In this document: one piece after another, positions 25,610 to 35,509 of the stretch | How the letters are laid out: each line of letters starts with the position of its first letter | Numbering within the stretch: the first letter of the stretch is position 1 | DNA from: Lachnospiraceae bacterium | GTDB lineage: Bacteria; Bacillota; Clostridia; Lachnospirales; Lachnospiraceae | Assembly (NCBI GenBank): GCA_026169045.1 | Contig: JAPFDH010000090.1 | Location: forward strand, 22,436-86,435 | Reading direction: 5' to 3' | DNA length: 64,000 bases | The notes under the pieces: generated by a model | Databases searched by the model: none | The model's input: the letters and a program-made list of their open reading frames with translations, nothing else | What the model was told of the DNA's origin: nothing | Made by a program: the position numbers and the translations under genes

Positions 25610-27100
25610 TCATACCAAATACCTGCAAATTTGAATCCCAAAACCTACCACATCAAAAATCAACTGTTTTTCCCATGGAATTTCCCTTGGTGACACATTG
25701 GGATTTTCTTCATATGATGTCTCGTCAATAACTTTTCTGGACATAGTCTCCATTTGATCCATCTTTTCTTTAAGCATGCAGGCAAAAGGTTCACTTTCTA
25801 CCACAAGCATCATTTCTGTATCCACATATGTACTGCGCATATCAAAATTATAAGAACCGATCACAGAAATTCGGTCATCAATCAGAATAGATTTCCCATG
25901 AAACGAATGTCCTCCATCATATTCATAGACAGCCAGCCCGGTATCCAGAATTTCTTTTTTGTGACGCAGATAATCACTGGACGCTACCAGATTATCTCCA
26001 TTAGCAACAGAATTAATCAACATTTTGGATTCCGGAACATTCCGGGCCACTTCACCCATTTCCTTTTCCATCCAATCGCTGAATACGGCATATGGGGTCT
26101 GAATGGTGACGTTTTTTTCCGCCCGTTTCATAAGTTCTACACAAGAAGCAAATACTTGCGGCTCCTTTCCATAAATTCCAACAGGACCGGTAATGAGCGT
26201 AGCCTGTTTCAAAGGGACCGTCATTTCCTCATAAGACATTGTGTCTGAAAACAATTCCGGCTTTTCCTGCTTTATATTGATCAAACGCTCTGCCAATTCT
26301 TCTCTGACTTGTCGATAAGATTCCTCTTGAACATATTTTTTATCTTCAAACATGGGTTTACATACATCCAAATCCCATACCCGATGAAAATAGTTCAATA
26401 CCTGTGTCACGGCACTGTCTTCATTCTTTCCTTCTGTCGTATCATATACAAAAATATCCCGGTCAAAACTTAACGCTTCCGTATTATATTCTCCAAGGAA
26501 ATAGTCAAACGTATTTCTTCCTCCCATAAGAAGAAGCTTTTCATCCACCACAATATATTTATCATGCATCCTTCCATGAATCGTCCATGGAAGCAAAGGA
26601 TTCGGCATATTGTAAATCCGTAACTGAACATTGGGATGACTGAATACCGCTTTCATAAAGTCACTGCCCTGAATGCGCAAAAAGCCGCTGACACCATCGA
26701 TCAATACCTGAATCTGAACTCCCCTGTCGGCTGCATCCAGCATAACAGACCAAAGATCTTTTGTACTCTCTCCCTCCCTCATATCAAATGTAGAAAATAC
26801 AATGGAGTGTTCTGCTTCCTGAAGCATTCGTATCCTTGCATCCAATGCCTCCATAGGAGTTTCTACCAGATATGCCCGATCCGTTTCAAAAAATTCCTTT
26901 GTTGTTTGTTTGCTATCGCTTTCTTTCGGAAAATACAATTCTGTTAGCTTCTGTATGTTTTCCCGTTTATATGATTCACTGATTGTTTTTAGATTCATAA
27001 AAGGAACCAGCATCCCCACAATTACATATATAACATATACGGCTATCACAAAACCGATGGTTATAAGGATTTTCTTTTTCAAAGACCAATCTCTCATCAT
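25610..27100 (-). CDS. Phospholipase D-family membrane protein (cardiolipin synthase-like)
   Basis: A 496-aa protein with one N-terminal membrane helix (residues ~10-33) and two HKD motifs: HDKYIVVDE (H179, K181) and HGKSILIDD (H401, K403), each followed by a GG/GSYN loop as in PLD enzymes. Cardiolipin synthases share this two-domain layout but usually have two N-terminal helices, so the exact substrate (phospholipid or other phosphodiester) is open. It sits 40 bases downstream of the DnaJ-like gene and is probably in the same unit. Confidence 0.8.
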   Translation of the reverse strand: MMRDWSLKKKILITIGFVIAVYVIYVIVGMLVPFMNLKTISESYKRENIQKLTELYFPKESDSKQTTKEFFETDRAYLVETPMEALDARIRMLQEAEHSIVFSTFDMREGESTKDLWSVMLDAADRGVQIQVLIDGVSGFLRIQGSDFMKAVFSHPNVQLRIYNMPNPLLPWTIHGRMHDKYIVVDEKLLLMGGRNTFDYFLGEYNTEALSFDRDIFVYDTTEGKNEDSAVTQVLNYFHRVWDLDVCKPMFEDKKYVQEESYRQVREELAERLINIKQEKPELFSDTMSYEEMTVPLKQATLITGPVGIYGKEPQVFASCVELMKRAEKNVTIQTPYAVFSDWMEKEMGEVARNVPESKMLINSVANGDNLVASSDYLRHKKEILDTGLAVYEYDGGHSFHGKSILIDDRISVIGSYNFDMRSTYVDTEMMLVVESEPFACMLKEKMDQMETMSRKVIDETSYEENPNVSPREIPWEKQLIFDVVGFGIQICRYLV

Positions 27101-27140
27101 TTCCCCATTTTACAGCACCCTGTCTGCATCCGCCCACTCA

Positions 27141-27827
27141 TTAGCACGGACGGAAAAAGCAACACTGACAAAGCATATATCCCAGACAAAGTCTGCTGCA
27201 CCAGTCTCCCTGCATTACCGTTCCTCTTCCGTATCCCATTCCCATATCCTGATACCACTGGCCACCAGACTCAAGATGATTTAAGAAAGAACGATACTGC
27301 ATGTTATTGGGTTCCATAGCCACGGCTCTTTTTGCATGTTCCATGGCATTAATATTATTTCCCACTCCCGCATTTGCCACGGCACTGAAAAAGTACCATT
27401 GTGCATTTCGCTCCCGAATATTATTTAATACATTCAATGCCTCCTGATAATGCCCGGCATTAATATAATTGGCAGCAGCCTGCATCTCAATTGGCCCATT
27501 TCCATAGGAACCATTTCCATAGGAGTTGCCTCCATAGGAGTTACCTCCATAGGAGCCTTGCTGTCCGCCATAGCCCCCAAATCCTCCAAAACCGCCATAT
27601 GTCTGATTACCAGATCCTCCGGAACGATATCCCTGTTCCCGTTCTTTCATAATCTGATCATATGCCTGCTGAATTTCCTTAAATTTTTCTTCTGCCTGTG
27701 CGGCATTGGGATTATTGACATTGGCATCCGGATGATACTTCCGGCTCAATTTTCTGTATGCTTTTTTTATTTCCTCATCACTGGCATCCCTTGAGACACC
27801 CAGCACCTGATAGGGATCAAAGAACAT
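27141..27827 (-). CDS. J-domain protein with Gly-rich linker and Cys-rich tail
   Basis: A 228-aa protein. A J domain (residues 4-65, HPD at 32-34) predicts stimulation of DnaK ATPase. Then comes a Gly/Tyr/Asn-rich segment with repeats of [13 protein letters not shown] (about 75-112), a TPR-like helical part ([17 protein letters not shown]...[16 protein letters not shown]) and a short cysteine-rich C-terminus ([14 protein letters not shown]). The zinc finger and substrate domains of true DnaJ are absent. It overlaps the DUF5685 gene by 11 bases, so translation is coupled and the two may work together. Confidence 0.85.
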   Translation of the reverse strand: MFFDPYQVLGVSRDASDEEIKKAYRKLSRKYHPDANVNNPNAAQAEEKFKEIQQAYDQIMKEREQGYRSGGSGNQTYGGFGGFGGYGGQQGSYGGNSYGGNSYGNGSYGNGPIEMQAAANYINAGHYQEALNVLNNIRERNAQWYFFSAVANAGVGNNINAMEHAKRAVAMEPNNMQYRSFLNHLESGGQWYQDMGMGYGRGTVMQGDWCSRLCLGYMLCQCCFFRPC

Positions 27828-28665
27828 CGCTTTCTCCTAACTTTTCGGTGCGTTTTCTGCGATTCTGTACAAACCGGATCCATACGCCCGAATACAATAT
27901 ATTTCTTAATATTTCCTTGTAACGAATCACCGGCAGATATTCAAATGCCTTACTGCAGTCTGCCATCATCATATTTAAAATGTACTGGCACATATCGTCA
28001 AAATCTTCTTCTTTTTCTCTTCCCAAAAACGGATTATATGTGCCTTTTTTCTTATCATGTTCCAAATCCTCATACGCATCCATAAGGTAAATGAATTTTC
28101 CCAAATAAAATCCCATTTTTCCCAAGGGTTCTTTCCACATATCCTCTTTCCATATAAAGATTTCTTTTAACATTTCTCCTGTAAGACCGGCAGCTTCATC
28201 CAAATCCCGGCTGTTTCTTTTTTCACATTCTCCCAGCCGTTTCAAATATACAGAAAGTGCCCGTGCCTGTCTGGGATATTGTTTTGCCACAGCTCTGTAC
28301 CGTTTCTTTAAAACTGCCGCATAAAATAACTTTTGAATATTTCTCTCATCTTTCCAGTCATCCAGTAAATTCTGGTATGCCAAAAGGAAATTCATATCTG
28401 CCGCATAGTTCATGGCTGGATTCTGGCAAAATGAAATACGTTTTGTAGGATGCATAACACAATGTTTTTTTCCATGCTCCGTTTTCTCTCCGTATAAACT
28501 TGTCAAAAGTATAGCTAAAAATGTCATATCATATGTCAGCAAAAGCTTTCCAGCTCTTCCATACCGACATTGAAGCGTATGGCACAATCCGCAATAATAT
28601 GCCTGATACGTTTCAAAATCTTTGACTTTTAACTCCCTCTTATTGATTGTGACATATCCAAACAT
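27817..28665 (-). CDS. DUF5685 family protein
   Basis: A 282-aa helical protein of unknown function. It opens [31 protein letters not shown] and has the conserved CGLC pair, plus [30 protein letters not shown] and a later [15 protein letters not shown], as in clostridial DUF5685 proteins, which often neighbour DnaJ-like genes as here. The Asp-rich helices recall terpenoid synthase-like folds, but I infer no activity. SD AAGGAGAGGG. Confidence 0.75.
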   Translation of the reverse strand: MFGYVTINKRELKVKDFETYQAYYCGLCHTLQCRYGRAGKLLLTYDMTFLAILLTSLYGEKTEHGKKHCVMHPTKRISFCQNPAMNYAADMNFLLAYQNLLDDWKDERNIQKLFYAAVLKKRYRAVAKQYPRQARALSVYLKRLGECEKRNSRDLDEAAGLTGEMLKEIFIWKEDMWKEPLGKMGFYLGKFIYLMDAYEDLEHDKKKGTYNPFLGREKEEDFDDMCQYILNMMMADCSKAFEYLPVIRYKEILRNILYSGVWIRFVQNRRKRTEKLGESDVL

Positions 28666-28755
28666 CCTTCTTGCCCTCTCCTTATATCGACAGACTGCTT
28701 TTTATTCTGTTTTTCGATCTGCCCATTTTCAGATTCCGCTGCCCATCTGGTTCAT

Positions 28756-29133
28756 TTAAATTTTCTTGATAAACTTTGTCTTACATTTCGGGCATGTGAT
28801 TTCCACCCGTTTCCCACCAGAACGAGGAACACGGATTTTCTGTTTGCATCCCGGACATCTGTAAAAATGATGGGTCCGAAGCTGTTTCAGATGAGTCACC
28901 ATAAGCTGATACTTCTGATTTTCTTTATATCTGGCAGTGATATTTTTAGAGAACATACGATAGTAGCTATACACCAACAGAAGCAAAACCAGAAATTCCC
29001 AGACCATACTATGAATAAATATGGACAACACAATACAGACAATTACAGCCCCAAGAAGGAACTTTGAAAAATCATCCACCCCATATCTTCCGATCATGAA
29101 CTGTCTAAATTTTTCTTTCCATTTTGCCAACAT
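28756..29133 (-). CDS. Small membrane protein with C-terminal zinc ribbon
   Basis: A 125-aa protein. Two adjacent hydrophobic segments (LLGAVIVCIVLSIFIHSMVWEFLVLLLLVYSYY, about residues 25-60) are followed by a basic linker and a zinc ribbon CPGCKQKIRVPRSGGKRVEITCPKCKTKF. The Cys-x2-Cys pairs would bind one zinc ion. Function unknown. The ATG at 29133 has GGAGGAG just upstream. It lies 90 bases before the DUF5685-DnaJ-PLD genes and has its own promoter, so may head that operon. Confidence 0.75.
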   Translation of the reverse strand: MLAKWKEKFRQFMIGRYGVDDFSKFLLGAVIVCIVLSIFIHSMVWEFLVLLLLVYSYYRMFSKNITARYKENQKYQLMVTHLKQLRTHHFYRCPGCKQKIRVPRSGGKRVEITCPKCKTKFIKKI

Positions 29134-29211
29134 TTTCTCCTCCATTCCACAGTCTGCGGTCATTCCAATATTTGTTCTTTATGCCCCGCAACCATTTTGT
29201 TCTGGTATCCT

Positions 29212-29240
29212 ATTATAGAATTAATTTCTGTATAACTCAA
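29212..29240 (-). promoter_or_regulatory. Sigma-A promoter for the zinc-ribbon gene
   Basis: Minus-strand TTGAGT (29235-29240), 17-bp spacer, perfect TATAAT (29212-29217), about 80 bases upstream of the ATG. Confidence 0.75.
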
Positions 29241-29283
29241 GGTTGGAATCTAAAGATTTCCTAAAAAAAGAAGAAAATTTTTT

Positions 29284-30216
29284 TCATGAATCAAACAGTT
29301 CTGTGGAAAGATAACGCTCCCCGGTATCTGGCATCAGCACTACAATTCGTTTTCCTGCGTATGCATCACGCTGCCCCAATTTTACCGCAGCATAAAGAGC
29401 GGCTCCCGAAGAAATTCCCACCAATGTTCCTTCCATCTTTGCCGCCATACGGGCATAAGACAAAGCCTGTGCATCTGCCACTTTTATGACTTTATCATAT
29501 ATATTCTGATCCAAAACTTCAGGTACAAACCCGGCTCCGATTCCCTGAATTCCATGGCTTCCGGCATTTTGACCTGATAAAACCGCAGAACTCTCAGGTT
29601 CCACAGCAATAATTTCTATTTTGGGATTTTTTTCTTTTAAATATTTCCCTATTCCGGAAATGGTTCCTCCTGTTCCCACACCAGCCACAAAAACATCTAC
29701 TTTTCCATCTGTATCTTCCCAAATCTCAGGGCCTGTCGTTTTGTAATGTGCAAGTGCATTGGCAGGATTCACAAATTGTCCCATAACAAATGCCCCGTCC
29801 ATCTCTTCAGCCAGCTGATCTGCCTTTTCAATCGCTCCCGCCATTCCTTTTTTCGCATCGGTCAAAACAACTTCTGCCCCATAAGCCATCAACAGTTTTC
29901 TGCGCTCGATAGACATGCTCTCTGGCATAACAAAAATTGTACGGTATCCTTTCACTGCTGCAATGGCTGCCAGGCCGATCCCTGTATTTCCGCTGGTTGG
30001 CTCAATGATGATCCCGCCAGGCTGCAGTCTTCCGCTTTTTTCAGCATCCTGAATCATAGCAAATGCGGCACGATCCTTCACACTTCCTGCCGGATTAAAA
30101 TATTCCAATTTTGCTAAAATCTGAGCCCGAACCTTTTGTTCCTCCATAATGTGTTCCATACGCAAAAGCGGTGTTTTCCCAATCAGCTGCGTCATATCAC
30201 GATATATGTTTGCCAT
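29284..30216 (-). CDS. cysK: Cysteine synthase A (O-acetylserine sulfhydrylase)
   Basis: A 310-aa PLP enzyme converting O-acetylserine and sulfide to cysteine. PLP Lys47 lies in NPAGSVKDRAA, the substrate loop in EPTSGNTGIGLA and the phosphate loop in GVGTGGTISGIGKYLK. GISSGAALYAA is the C-terminal family motif. Length is normal for CysK/CysM. SD AAAGGGGG precedes the ATG. No cysE or sulfur transport gene is adjacent. Confidence 0.95.
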   Translation of the reverse strand: MANIYRDMTQLIGKTPLLRMEHIMEEQKVRAQILAKLEYFNPAGSVKDRAAFAMIQDAEKSGRLQPGGIIIEPTSGNTGIGLAAIAAVKGYRTIFVMPESMSIERRKLLMAYGAEVVLTDAKKGMAGAIEKADQLAEEMDGAFVMGQFVNPANALAHYKTTGPEIWEDTDGKVDVFVAGVGTGGTISGIGKYLKEKNPKIEIIAVEPESSAVLSGQNAGSHGIQGIGAGFVPEVLDQNIYDKVIKVADAQALSYARMAAKMEGTLVGISSGAALYAAVKLGQRDAYAGKRIVVLMPDTGERYLSTELFDS

Positions 30217-30255
30217 AAAAATCCCCCTTTCCTTCTTCTACCTTTTTAATTAGTT

Positions 30256-30900
30256 TCATTGAATATAATCTCTGATTGTTTCGTCTGTAATCATATTTTC
30301 TTTCAGTGAAGTAAATGCCACCGGTTCAAAGTTTTCTGTGGAATATGCTTCCCTCACCAATTTTATCAAATGATCGTTTTCATACTGATATAATTCTTCC
30401 GTTCCGTCAGCATCTACACACAAAATCCGATGTTCCTCCTGAGAAATCATGAGACTTCCCTCCAAATGCTCCACTTCAATTAAGACATCCCCCTGAAAAC
30501 TATATATGGTAAATTCCTGTGCCACCGGATCCTGCCAATATCCGACAATCAAAACCGGCTCTTCCCTGTCATTCCAGGGCAGCAGTGCAAAGGATGGTAT
30601 CCCCGTATGTTCATCTGGTTTTGTCAACACAGTATTCATAATAACAATGTAAACATCACTCCACGAATACCCGGTCGCCTCTGCCAATGTCCCAATCACC
30701 GCTTCTGTCGATAGAGCAACCGATGTATCTGTATTCTCTGAGATCCCTTCTTTCGGATCCTCCGTCATATCTGTACTCTCTGAAGCAGATTGGGATATGC
30801 TTTCTACAGCCAGAGTTTCACGCTGTTCCCATGGAATGGTACACCCCGTAAGAGCTGTTGCCACTGCCATCAGCAGTAAAATATTTTGTCTCCGTTTCAT
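30256..30900 (-). CDS. Hypothetical lipoprotein
   Basis: A 214-aa protein starting MKRRQNILLLMAVATALTGC, a clear lipoprotein signal (lipobox ALTGC). The mature part is Ser/Thr/Glu-rich for about 40 residues and then forms a mixed domain (SWSDVYIVIMNTVLTKPDE...EEHRILCVDADGTEELYQYEND). No family recognised. Start 30900 is chosen over an ATG-like codon eight residues upstream because it begins the signal peptide. It lies between purL and cysK. Confidence 0.6.
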   Translation of the reverse strand: MKRRQNILLLMAVATALTGCTIPWEQRETLAVESISQSASESTDMTEDPKEGISENTDTSVALSTEAVIGTLAEATGYSWSDVYIVIMNTVLTKPDEHTGIPSFALLPWNDREEPVLIVGYWQDPVAQEFTIYSFQGDVLIEVEHLEGSLMISQEEHRILCVDADGTEELYQYENDHLIKLVREAYSTENFEPVAFTSLKENMITDETIRDYIQ

Positions 30901-30939
30901 TCTTCTCTCATTCCGCCGCACCATCGGCTCTCATATGCC

Positions 30940-30970
30940 AAAGGGGGTGCCGCTATGCAGCATCCCCTTT
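30940..30970 (-). other. Hairpin after purL
   Basis: An 11-bp stem AAAGGGGATGC/GCACCCCCTTT (one wobble) ten bases after the purL stop. On the purL strand no U-run follows, so termination would be weak; it may mark an mRNA 3' end or allow read-through into the lipoprotein gene. Confidence 0.5.
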
Positions 30971-30980
30971 TCTTTAAGGA

Positions 30981-33900
30981 TTATTTGAAATATTCCACAC
31001 CAGATTCAAAAATCTTCAGATCCTGTTCTCCGTAGATATTGATTGCTACCGAATGACCTTTACGTTCTGAATGTGCCATCTTTCCAAGTACCCTTCCATC
31101 CGGGCTTGTAATTCCTTCAATAGCAGCATAAGAACCATTGATATTCCATTCTTCATCCTGTGCCAGATTTCCATCCACATCCACATACTGGGTTGCTACC
31201 TGGCCATTGGCAAATAATTTCTGAATCCATTCATCGCTGGCTACAAAACGTCCTTCTCCATGGGAAGCCGGGTTACAGTAAACACCGCCCAATTCTGCGT
31301 TTTTCAGCCATGGAGACTTATCGGTTACAACTTTGATATATGCCATCTTGGAAATATGACGTCCGATTGTATTTGTAGTCAGTGTAGGAGAATCTGCTGT
31401 CTGAGCCGGAATAATCTCTCCATAAGGAACCAGTCCTAATTTAATCAATGTCTGGAAACCATTACAGATACCCAGTGCAAGACCATCTCTCTTGTTCAAA
31501 AGATCCATAACTGCTTCTTTCAGTTTTGCATTTCTGAATGCCGTTGCAAAGAATTTAGCAGAACCATCCGGTTCATCTCCCGCGGAAAAACCACCTGGGA
31601 ACATAATAATCTGTGCCTGTTCGATTTCTTTTGTAAAGAGATCCACAGATTCTCTGATATCCTCTGCTGTCATATTTTTTACTACTTTTACAGAAACTTC
31701 TGCACCGGCACTTTCAAATGCCTTTGTGCTGTCATATTCACAATTGGTACCTGGGAATACCGGAATAAATACCCTTGGTTTGGCCACTTTATTCTTGCAT
31801 ACGTAAATCTGTTTCGTCTGATAAATCGGTGTATCCACTTTTAGCTGTGCCTCGCCGGATACCGATGGGAATACTTTCTCCAACGTGGACTTCCAAGCCT
31901 TTAATGCATCTGCCATAGGAATGGAAACTTCTTTATAAACCAATGCCGGTTCTGCAGTAACTTCACCAATCAATGTATACGGAACCGCAATATCATTCAA
32001 AACATCTTCTGATACCTCTGCCACGATATTTCCAAATCCAGGTGCAAACAACTCACCAGCGCTCAGTGCTCCTGTCATCTTCACACCCAGCCAGTTACCG
32101 AAAGCCATTTTGCTGACTGCTTCGGCTACACCACCGGCACATACAGCATATGCTGACAGAATCTTGCCTTCCTTAACCGCTTCATGGATACCGCTGTAAA
32201 GTTCCATTACCTGCGCATAATCCGGCAGATCAAATGCATCTTTCTTAATTGAAAACAGTACAAGACGATTTCCTGCTGCTTTCAATTCCGGTGTCACCAC
32301 ATGTTTATCGGATGCCACATCCACAGCAAAGGATACCAAAGTAGGAGGTACACTGATTTCATTGAAGGTACCGGACATGGAATCTTTTCCTCCAATGGAT
32401 GGCAGACCGAAACCGATCTGTGCGGCATAAGCTCCCAAAAGGGCTGCCAGCGGTTCACCCCAGGTCGTTTCATCTTCTGTCATTCTTCTAAAGTATTCCT
32501 GATATGTCATTCGGATCTTTGAATAATCTCCGCCTGCTGCCACAATCTTTGAAATGGATTCCACGACTGCATAAACAGCTCCATGATAAGGACTCCAACT
32601 GGATAAATAGGGATTAAATCCATAGCTCATCATGGTAACAACGTCTGTCTTTCCGTTCATCACAGGAAGTTTTGCCACCATGGATTGGGTTTCCGTCAGC
32701 TGATATTTTCCACCATATGGCATGAGGACCGAACCGGCTCCGATGGAAGAGTCAAACATTTCCACCAGTCCTTTTTGTGAGCAGACATTCAAATCCTTCA
32801 AAAGATCCATCCAGTGTTCCTTTACATTCACATCATCTGCTACTGTGTTCTTCTTAAAATAATTTTCCGCCTCATCCGGCATGGTCACACATACATCTGT
32901 TTCCTGATGTGCTCCGTTTGTATCCAAAAATGCACGGCTTAAGTTTACGATATCTTTTCCTCTCCAGTTTAACACCAGACGTGGTTCTTCTGTGACTACC
33001 GCAACCGGTACCGCTTCCAGATTTTCTTCAGAAGCATATGCCAAAAACTGCTCCGTATCCTTTGGATCCACCACAACAGCCATACGTTCCTGAGACTCTG
33101 AAATAGCGATTTCTGTTCCATCCAGACCAGCATACTTTTTCGGTACTTTATCCAGCTCTACCCGCAGTCCGGCTGCCAGCTCACCGATGGCTACCGATAC
33201 ACCGCCTGCTCCAAAGTCATTACATTTCTTGATCAGTTTGCTGACTTCTTCTCTGCGGAACAATCTCTGAATCTTACGTTCTGTAGGCGCATTACCCTTC
33301 TGTACCTCAGCACCGCATGTTTCAATGGATGCTTCTGTATGAACTTTGGAGGAACCTGTGGCACCGCCACATCCGTCACGTCCGGTACGTCCTCCCAAAA
33401 GGATAATAATATCACCTGGATCGGAGGTTTCTCTCTTTACTGCCCGTCTCGGAGCCGCTCCCATAACTGCACCGATCTCCATACGTTTTGCCACATAATC
33501 CGGATGATAAATTTCTTTTACATATCCGGTAGCCAGACCAATCTGATTTCCGTAAGAACTATATCCGCTGGCAGCACCTGTTACAATTTTCTTCTGTGGC
33601 AACTTTCCTTTCATCGTCTCGCTCAGAGGACGGGTCGGGTCAGCAGCTCCGGTCACACGCATCGCCTGATATACATAAGTACGGCCGGACAATGGGTCAC
33701 GGATCGCACCGCCCAGACATGTGGCAGCACCACCGAACGGTTCGATTTCTGTAGGGTGATTGTGAGTTTCATTCTTAAAGTTAACCAGCCACTCTTCTGT
33801 CTTTCCGTCCACTTCCACCGGAACGACAATAGAACATGCATTGATTTCCTCAGACTCTTCCTGATCCTCCAGCTTTCCTTCTCTTTTCAGTTTACGCATA

Positions 33901-34742
33901 GCCATAAGAGCGACATCCATAAGGCAGACAAACTTATCCGTTCTTCCGGCAAAAATCTCCTTATGGGTTTTTAAGTATTCTTCATACGTCTTTTCCAGAA
34001 CTTCTCTATAATATCCGTCCATAAAAGAAATATGTTTCAATTCCGTCTGGAACGTAGTATGACGGCAATGATCCGACCAATATGTATCCAGAACACGAAT
34101 TTCTGTCATGGAAGGATCTCTGTTTTCTTCCGTCTTAAAATACGTTTGAATATGGAGGAAATCTTTAAATGTCATAGCCAGATTCAAGGAGTCGTATAAC
34201 TTTTTCAACTCTGTTTCTTCCATATCCTTAAATCCGTCAAAAATAATTACATCTGCCGGTTCTTCAAATACAGTTACAAGAGTGTTTGGAACATCTGGCT
34301 GCGCTTCCCTGGAATCTACCGGATTGATGCAGTGATTCTTAATACGTGTCACTTCATCTCCTGTAAGCTTTCCGGAAATTACATAGGTGGTAGCAGACCG
34401 AATAACTACTTCTTCGTCTTCTTTCAGCAAACGAACACACTGCTGTGCAGAATCTGCTCTCTGATCAAACTGTCCAGGCAGATACTCTACAGAAAAAACA
34501 GTATCTTCCGGTTCGTGCGGAAATTCCATTTCATACAGATCATCCACAGGCGGCTCGGAGAAAATCGTGTCCTTACTTCTCTCATAGGTAGCATCTGAGA
34601 TGTTTTCCATATCATAACGGATCAAAACTCTCACTTTGGTTACTGTCTGGATTCCAAGATAACTGCCGATTTCTTCCTGAAGCTCCTTTGCCTTTACTGC
34701 AAATGGTGCTTTCTTCTCCACGTATACTCTTCTAACGCTCAT
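30981..34742 (-). CDS. purL: Phosphoribosylformylglycinamidine synthase, single-chain form
   Basis: A 1253-aa large-type PurL that converts FGAR to FGAM with glutamine and ATP. N-terminal PurS-like segment, two AIRS-like synthase halves (SDHCRHTTFQTEL, NHPTEIEPFGGAATCLGGAIRDP; later FDSSIGAGSVLMPYGG), and a C-terminal glutaminase with the Cys nucleophile in LALGICNGFQTLIKLG and His/Glu in ASHGEGRF and AHSERKGHSVA. Bacilli use the separate PurS/PurQ/PurL form, while many Lachnospiraceae carry this fused form. SD GGAGGA before the ATG at 34742. No other pur genes are adjacent. Confidence 0.96.
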   Translation of the reverse strand: MSVRRVYVEKKAPFAVKAKELQEEIGSYLGIQTVTKVRVLIRYDMENISDATYERSKDTIFSEPPVDDLYEMEFPHEPEDTVFSVEYLPGQFDQRADSAQQCVRLLKEDEEVVIRSATTYVISGKLTGDEVTRIKNHCINPVDSREAQPDVPNTLVTVFEEPADVIIFDGFKDMEETELKKLYDSLNLAMTFKDFLHIQTYFKTEENRDPSMTEIRVLDTYWSDHCRHTTFQTELKHISFMDGYYREVLEKTYEEYLKTHKEIFAGRTDKFVCLMDVALMAMRKLKREGKLEDQEESEEINACSIVVPVEVDGKTEEWLVNFKNETHNHPTEIEPFGGAATCLGGAIRDPLSGRTYVYQAMRVTGAADPTRPLSETMKGKLPQKKIVTGAASGYSSYGNQIGLATGYVKEIYHPDYVAKRMEIGAVMGAAPRRAVKRETSDPGDIIILLGGRTGRDGCGGATGSSKVHTEASIETCGAEVQKGNAPTERKIQRLFRREEVSKLIKKCNDFGAGGVSVAIGELAAGLRVELDKVPKKYAGLDGTEIAISESQERMAVVVDPKDTEQFLAYASEENLEAVPVAVVTEEPRLVLNWRGKDIVNLSRAFLDTNGAHQETDVCVTMPDEAENYFKKNTVADDVNVKEHWMDLLKDLNVCSQKGLVEMFDSSIGAGSVLMPYGGKYQLTETQSMVAKLPVMNGKTDVVTMMSYGFNPYLSSWSPYHGAVYAVVESISKIVAAGGDYSKIRMTYQEYFRRMTEDETTWGEPLAALLGAYAAQIGFGLPSIGGKDSMSGTFNEISVPPTLVSFAVDVASDKHVVTPELKAAGNRLVLFSIKKDAFDLPDYAQVMELYSGIHEAVKEGKILSAYAVCAGGVAEAVSKMAFGNWLGVKMTGALSAGELFAPGFGNIVAEVSEDVLNDIAVPYTLIGEVTAEPALVYKEVSIPMADALKAWKSTLEKVFPSVSGEAQLKVDTPIYQTKQIYVCKNKVAKPRVFIPVFPGTNCEYDSTKAFESAGAEVSVKVVKNMTAEDIRESVDLFTKEIEQAQIIMFPGGFSAGDEPDGSAKFFATAFRNAKLKEAVMDLLNKRDGLALGICNGFQTLIKLGLVPYGEIIPAQTADSPTLTTNTIGRHISKMAYIKVVTDKSPWLKNAELGGVYCNPASHGEGRFVASDEWIQKLFANGQVATQYVDVDGNLAQDEEWNINGSYAAIEGITSPDGRVLGKMAHSERKGHSVAINIYGEQDLKIFESGVEYFK

Positions 34743-34869
34743 AACGTCCTCCATAGTATCTTTTTTCTATTCTTCTGCTGCTATAAATACTTTCGGAAAC
34801 GGCTTCTGATTCTGCCGTAAAATCCCTGCGCAAACTATTTACAACTGCAAAAAGCCAAATTCCAAATTT

Positions 34870-34899
34870 ATTATAACATTCTGTTTCCCGTCATGGCAA
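34870..34899 (-). promoter_or_regulatory. Sigma-A promoter for purL
   Basis: Minus-strand TTGCCA (34894-34899), 18-bp spacer, TATAAT (34870-34875). The roughly 120-nt leader shows no purine-riboswitch core that I can recognise. Confidence 0.7.
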
Positions 34900-34934
34900 G
34901 TCTAAAAACTTACGAAACAAAGGGACGGTTTTTC

Positions 34935-35492
34935 TCAGCCCATAGAACTATTGACGGCATTTAAAGCAATTTTCATCAATTCCTTTACTTCATCCACTTC
35001 CATCTGCATTTTTTCTGCCACTTCCTCTGCTGTCGCTTCTCTTCCAAATTCCTGCGCCAGACGCCTGGTTACTTCATTCATCACATTGATTTCTGCCGCC
35101 AATGTTTCACCTACCTTATTTGACTCTTCCTGCTCATCCACAATCTGCTTTAACGCCTGGCGTACCTGGCTCTCCACCAGGGATAGAAATGCATCCACAT
35201 ATGCATCTTCCCCTTCCACAGAAGCGATGACATTTTCATAAGCCTGAACAGCCATCATAAGGGCCACATTTCCTTCCTGCACCAGGTCAGATATTGGAAC
35301 TCCTTTTTCTCCATACTCTTGTGCCCAGTCAGACACCTGTCCCAAATGCCCCTCAATCAGCCTGCTTTTTGCCGTTTCATCTCCCTGTTTCATTTTTAAT
35401 AAGAGTTTCTCTGTCTCTTCTTTTGAACATGGCAAAATTCCTTCCATTTCTTCTTCATACATTTTATAAACACGATCTTCCATTTTATCCAT
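34935..35492 (-). CDS. Sigma-70-like protein lacking region 4
   Basis: A 185-aa acidic protein. Residues ~40-80 resemble sigma region 2 (HLGQVSDWAQEYGEKGVPISDLVQEGNVALMMAVQAYE) and the C-terminal part resembles region 3 (LAQEFGREATAEEVAEKMQMEVDEVKELMKIAL). Region 4, which reads the -35, is absent, and the aromatic residues of region 2.3/2.4 that melt the -10 (FSTYATWWIR in normal sigmas) are replaced by an acidic insert. It may bind core polymerase without directing initiation. Start could also be the ATG at 35483. Follows the helicase gene by 17 bases, so likely co-transcribed. Confidence 0.65.
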   Translation of the reverse strand: MDKMEDRVYKMYEEEMEGILPCSKEETEKLLLKMKQGDETAKSRLIEGHLGQVSDWAQEYGEKGVPISDLVQEGNVALMMAVQAYENVIASVEGEDAYVDAFLSLVESQVRQALKQIVDEQEESNKVGETLAAEINVMNEVTRRLAQEFGREATAEEVAEKMQMEVDEVKELMKIALNAVNSSMG

Positions 35493-35509
35493 TCCTTTCC
35501 TAAAATCAA

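Noticed and set aside
34755..34869. Purine riboswitch in the purL leader
   Set aside because: The leader is long enough, but I could not find the conserved core sequences or a terminator.
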